Assembly (NCBI GenBank): GCA_024663395.1
Contig: JANFAH010000001.1
Location: 4,092,001 to 4,156,000, forward strand
Length of the DNA stretch: 64,000 nucleotides
Origin: Pisolithus tinctorius
Lineage: Eukaryota; Basidiomycota; Agaricomycetes; Boletales; Pisolithaceae
Direction: 5' to 3'
Within the stretch, counting starts at the first letter, position 1, and every line of letters begins with the position of its first letter. Position numbers and translations under genes: made by a program. This document shows, piece by piece, positions 60,828 to 64,000 of this stretch. Below the pieces are notes generated by a model that saw only the letters and a list, made by a program, of their open reading frames with translations, was not told the DNA's origin and did no database searches.

Positions 60828-62209
60828 GCACGTTTAGAATTCCCGCTCTCTGTTGTTAGCAAAAGCACCCCTGCATTCGGTCGAGGAATTCCATGTCCAA
60901 CCGCTGGACCTACAATGTGTCTTGTCCATTGGTAATTCCGGAAGAGACACTATTCGAAGAAGGCACTTACGATAAAACCGTTCCGTTAACACGTTGACAA
61001 GCATGTCATGCACGTCTGTTCCTTCCTGGTTCTCGGCGAAATGGAAGGCATCTCCAATTACACGTGCCAAACCTGTTTTGATGATATGCTCGCCAGTACC
61101 TAGGTTGTAAGCCGAGAAGACATGGGAAAGAACCTCTGATCTTCATTTACCTGATATACTGCAAGCTGCACTCGTTTTTCCATCGGCTGATTGTTGTGCC
61201 CAGCAACCCGCACCGAATATCGCTGCCTGCTGCTCTTCAGCGTGTGCTGCAAGCTGTCCCGATTCCTCACTCACCTCTCCGACACGTCCCGAGTGCTTGA
61301 GAAGAAGTCCACCGCTGAGCGGCCTGTTAGTCAACATACCATTGCAGGTATTTGAAGAAACTGAGTTGACCTGGATACGCCTGCTGCTACATTGCCACAA
61401 TTGTCCCATGCAACTGCGCCGACCGTATCTTGAATCGCACCGACCGGTGACGCTATTGCTTTTGGAATTATTTCCTCCCGTACTTCGTTATACCTTTCTA
61501 TCCACTTTTGCCAGTCCACTTTTGCTTGTTTGGATATCATGCTCTCAGGGTCTACTGTTTCCACTCCACTCTGCATTGCAAATGAGCGCGCACCACTCGA
61601 CACAAGTGTCCTGAATGATATGAATCCCATGAAATAGGAAAGTCGGAACTAGTATGATCTTACACCGGAGGGATACGCCCCAATTTGTCTAATTTGCGAG
61701 AATGATACAGTATAGCCTTCGCTAACTTGATCGGATTTTTGACCCCTGTAGGGAGGGGGAGTCGAAAGAAACGTAGTTCTGCCATGTGATAAATTGCATA
61801 CCTGGGACTGCACCGACGCTGCCAAAATCGCCAGTCTTGCCGTCCATGATAGCAGCGTCGCACTCGACCGTGCCGTCAAGAGTAAGGTTAGAGCCAGTTC
61901 CTCACCAATATATTAATGATCAGTTCGAATGTAAAGAGGACGATTTAAATCACTGTACCAGCGTTGAGGTTTTCATCGTCCTCCAACTCGACTATAGCCC
62001 GTTCGACGACAGACAGGAGGTCTGTGCCTGGTAGTGATGCTACTCGAAGAGCCTCCGTGCACGCTCTAATTCAAGCCAATCACCATAGCTGCACAAGACG
62101 ACGGGTTGTTTTGATACCTCTTCATCGCCTGCTTCATTGATTTCTCTGAAATCTTGTCATGGTGCCCTGCACCAGCATGCACTGCGACATATATCGTGGA
62201 AGATGACAT
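60828..62209 (-). CDS. Taspase-1-like threonine aspartase (Ntn hydrolase)
   Basis: The exons read MSSSTIYVAVHAGAGHHDKI, ALRVASLPGTDLLSVVERAI, VELEDDENLNAG|TGSNLTL, DGTVECDAAIMDGKTGDFGS, VGAVPGVKNPIKLAKAILYH, GARSFAMQSGVETVDPES, then the nucleophile segment DTVGAVAWDNCGNVAAGVSS with GGLLLKHSGRVGE, FGAGCWAQQ and ACSISGTGEHIIKTGLARVI. It ends PRPNAGVLLLTTESGNS. The Thr of DTVGAV is the expected new N-terminus after self-cleavage. SSGG-LLKHSGRVG and GTGEHIIKT favour taspase 1 over ordinary L-asparaginase. In animals taspase cleaves MLL and TFIIA; in fungi the substrate is unknown to me. The product is inferred to be cytosolic or nuclear. Confidence 0.85.
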
Positions 62210-62343
62210 TCAAGCAACTAGATACTATTGCTGCAATCACGTAACGTATCGATACCCTAATGGTGCCCTGGTGGTGTCCACATATTAATGCCACACTATC
62301 CAATTTGTGCGTCTCACATAGAGCTTTGCATCAGTGATAAGCC

Positions 62344-64000
62344 TTACTCGACCATCAGCGTAATTGGCATACCTTCGCCATTCTCCTCCACAGCGCTGAA
62401 CATTTCCTCCCCTTTATCCTCTTCTCCATTCCCTCCGTTCAGCCGAGAATTCCACATCTGCTGCAGTTGAGCTCTCTGCTCGTTGGGCAGATGCGCAGCT
62501 GCTTTACTAATAATCCTCATCGCCTCCTTTCCATCTCCGTGATCAACCAACCAGCCAGCCCACGCCATGGCCGCCGGGATGCCATCGAGGGCTTGCCAGT
62601 ATTGGTATATGGTACTGAGCATTGTTTTTTGGGCGTCATCCACTCGCGTAGATTGAAAAGAAAATAGACGCTCCCACACAGCTGTAGTCGGTAGATAGGC
62701 GGCAGGTAATCTTCGTATTAGCTTGCAACGTTCGGCACCACACATGCCTTCAGAATACACCACATCGGAAACGTATCGGAGGAGCAGGCTCTCGTGAATA
62801 CTGCGTGTAGACGAGTCCCGCATGCTTTGCTCAAGCAAGTTCTGTAGCGGGGCAGAGTGATTACAAAAAGGATCACTTGTACGGGGGCAGATTTACCTCA
62901 AACGATGAAAGCCGGTTCTCACCTTGAGTCGCACGGACGTCCAGTCCCCACAGCCAAACTTTTTCCACTTCGCGCTTATCTGGGAAACCTTGCACAGCAG
63001 AGCGAGCCGATGACCATATCGTCGTGATATCACCACTGTTAGCCGCCTTCTCAACGTCCAGCCGGGCCAGCCAAACATCGGGTGAGTTTGTAGCACGAGA
63101 GTATCTTCTCGCTAGTTTCAGAATCTGTTTGGAAGGCGTGCCATCACGCAGGAGAAGACGCAAATGTGTGGCTTGTAGGACCGGCAACGCATCTGGAGTT
63201 CGCGCCAACGTATGCAATGAAGCTATTAGATATTGTTTCTGGAAACCTATAAGCCGGGGTTCAACGCAGGAGTAGGGGTGTTTTACCAGCACTGCATCCA
63301 AAGTAGGCCGTTGACACCACTCCTGGACGAAGTCCGCGTAAAGGGTTGAAATTGCGGCTCTTGTCTTGTCGTTTGGTGGGTTACTGACGGCATCCACAAG
63401 GCGTTCATTGGCATATCGGAGGGCGTCGACCAGCCGTTCACTCTCTGATTGATTAGACTCACTCCCTATGCCTGCCTGGTCTAAGGTCAATTCACGGAGG
63501 CGTCTAGTGGCAAGCATCTTGATTGCCTCGGAATCATCAGGTATTGACTGATGAAGGAGGTGATAAAGTTCATCCAACAGCATCTCACGGAGATGCGGTT
63601 CGCAAGGATAATTGCGGATAAGCTCCTCGAGTTGCGAAAAGAGTTCGATTCGGGGTGAGGCTTCAGTGAGTGTGAGATATTCAGCTGAGAGAAAATGTAA
63701 CAATACTTACCTTTGGCTGCACTGGACATAGCGGACTTCACGATGGCTCCCTCCATGATCGCCCTACGCGCAGCCTCGCCCTCGTCTCCTCCCTTCTCCG
63801 CAGCAACAATTTCGTCTGGCATTTTCGCCCCGTCGTCGGTGACGATGATAGGGTCTGCTGCATCGTCCACGCCAGCGTCCACACCCATTCTTGCATCTAT
63901 GTCAGCCGGCTTCTTCTCCGCATTAATACTAATGCCTAATATATTCCACCGCCTTCGCATGCCCTCAATGAAGTGCAATTCCATCCGAACGTACTCTCTC
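62344..64000 (-). CDS. UTP6: U3 snoRNP protein UTP6, 3' part (cut by window end)
   Basis: Read from the right edge: REYVRMELHFIEGMRRRWNI, LGI, then an acidic/Asp-rich linker (DAGVDDAADPIIVTDDGAKM), AIMEGAIVKSAMSSAAKG, then HAT/TPR-like helices (PRIELFSQLEELIRNYPCEP, LLLRDGTPSKQILKLARRYS, DVWLARLDVEKAANSGDITT, VEKVWLWGLDVRATQGEN) and a last exon ending EEMFSAVEENGEGMPITLMV. The opening block and the HAT-type helices match UTP6, part of the UTP-B complex of the small-subunit processome in 18S rRNA maturation. The N-terminal ~190 residues lie beyond the window. Two introns are visible, near 62850 and 63710. It lies only 134 bases upstream in sequence from the taspase start, same strand. Confidence 0.85.

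Overview
The window is nuclear DNA of a filamentous basidiomycete, most likely an Agaricomycete. Almost every gene is broken by many introns of about 47-60 bp with GT...AG (sometimes GC...AG) ends. The proteins are typical of basidiomycetes: a BolA protein, a Slt2-pathway MAPKK, a Pho85-type cyclin, SNAPC3, fungal ATP sulfurylase with its degenerate APS-kinase tail, and Zn2Cys6 and C2H2 regulators. No plasmid, phage, CRISPR array or intact transposon was seen. Gene models were assembled by joining reading frames across splice sites by eye, so exon edges are predictions.

Layout. 0-3.2 kb: a mitochondrial BolA-like gene (-) and a divergent uncharacterised gene (+). 5.7-9.1 kb: a C2H2 zinc-finger protein (+), the N-acetyltransferase NAA50 (-), a small uncharacterised protein (-) and an intron-containing tRNA-Leu (-). 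9.2-10.8 kb: a MAP kinase kinase (+). 10.8-14.6 kb: a gene-poor island with a few coding-like scraps. 14.6-20.1 kb: a Zn2Cys6 factor (+), a 152-residue uncharacterised protein (+) and a Pcl/Pho85-type cyclin (-). 22.3-32.1 kb: protein phosphatase 5 (+), the U2 snRNP factor U2SURP/SR140 (+) and the multi-KH protein Scp160/vigilin (-). 32.5-41.3 kb: ERO1 (+), a single-pass glycoprotein-like gene (+), SNAPC3 (-) and a divergent low-complexity protein (+). 41.8-48.4 kb: 2-methylcitrate dehydratase, ATP sulfurylase and RNase H2 subunit B (all -). 48.8-52.2 kb: an intron-containing tRNA-Tyr, the splicing factor SLU7 and a membrane/coiled-coil protein (all +). 52.6-57.8 kb: the chromatin remodeller CHD1 (-). 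59-64 kb: the TFIIH subunit TFB4 (+), a taspase-1-like threonine aspartase (-) and the 3' part of UTP6 (-, cut by the window end).

The genes do not form an operon-like or biosynthetic cluster. It is a housekeeping neighbourhood rich in nuclear gene-expression functions: snRNA transcription, TFIIH, CHD1, two splicing factors, RNase H2 and an rRNA-processing factor. These are mixed with signalling (MAPKK, PP5, Pho85 cyclin), ER oxidative folding, sulfate assimilation and propionate catabolism. I found no convincing unknown multi-gene system. The most unusual items are gene-structure oddities (a predicted 5-nt microexon, several GC-AG introns, a 4-nt first coding exon), an RS domain in an unusual place in U2SURP, and several uncharacterised proteins.
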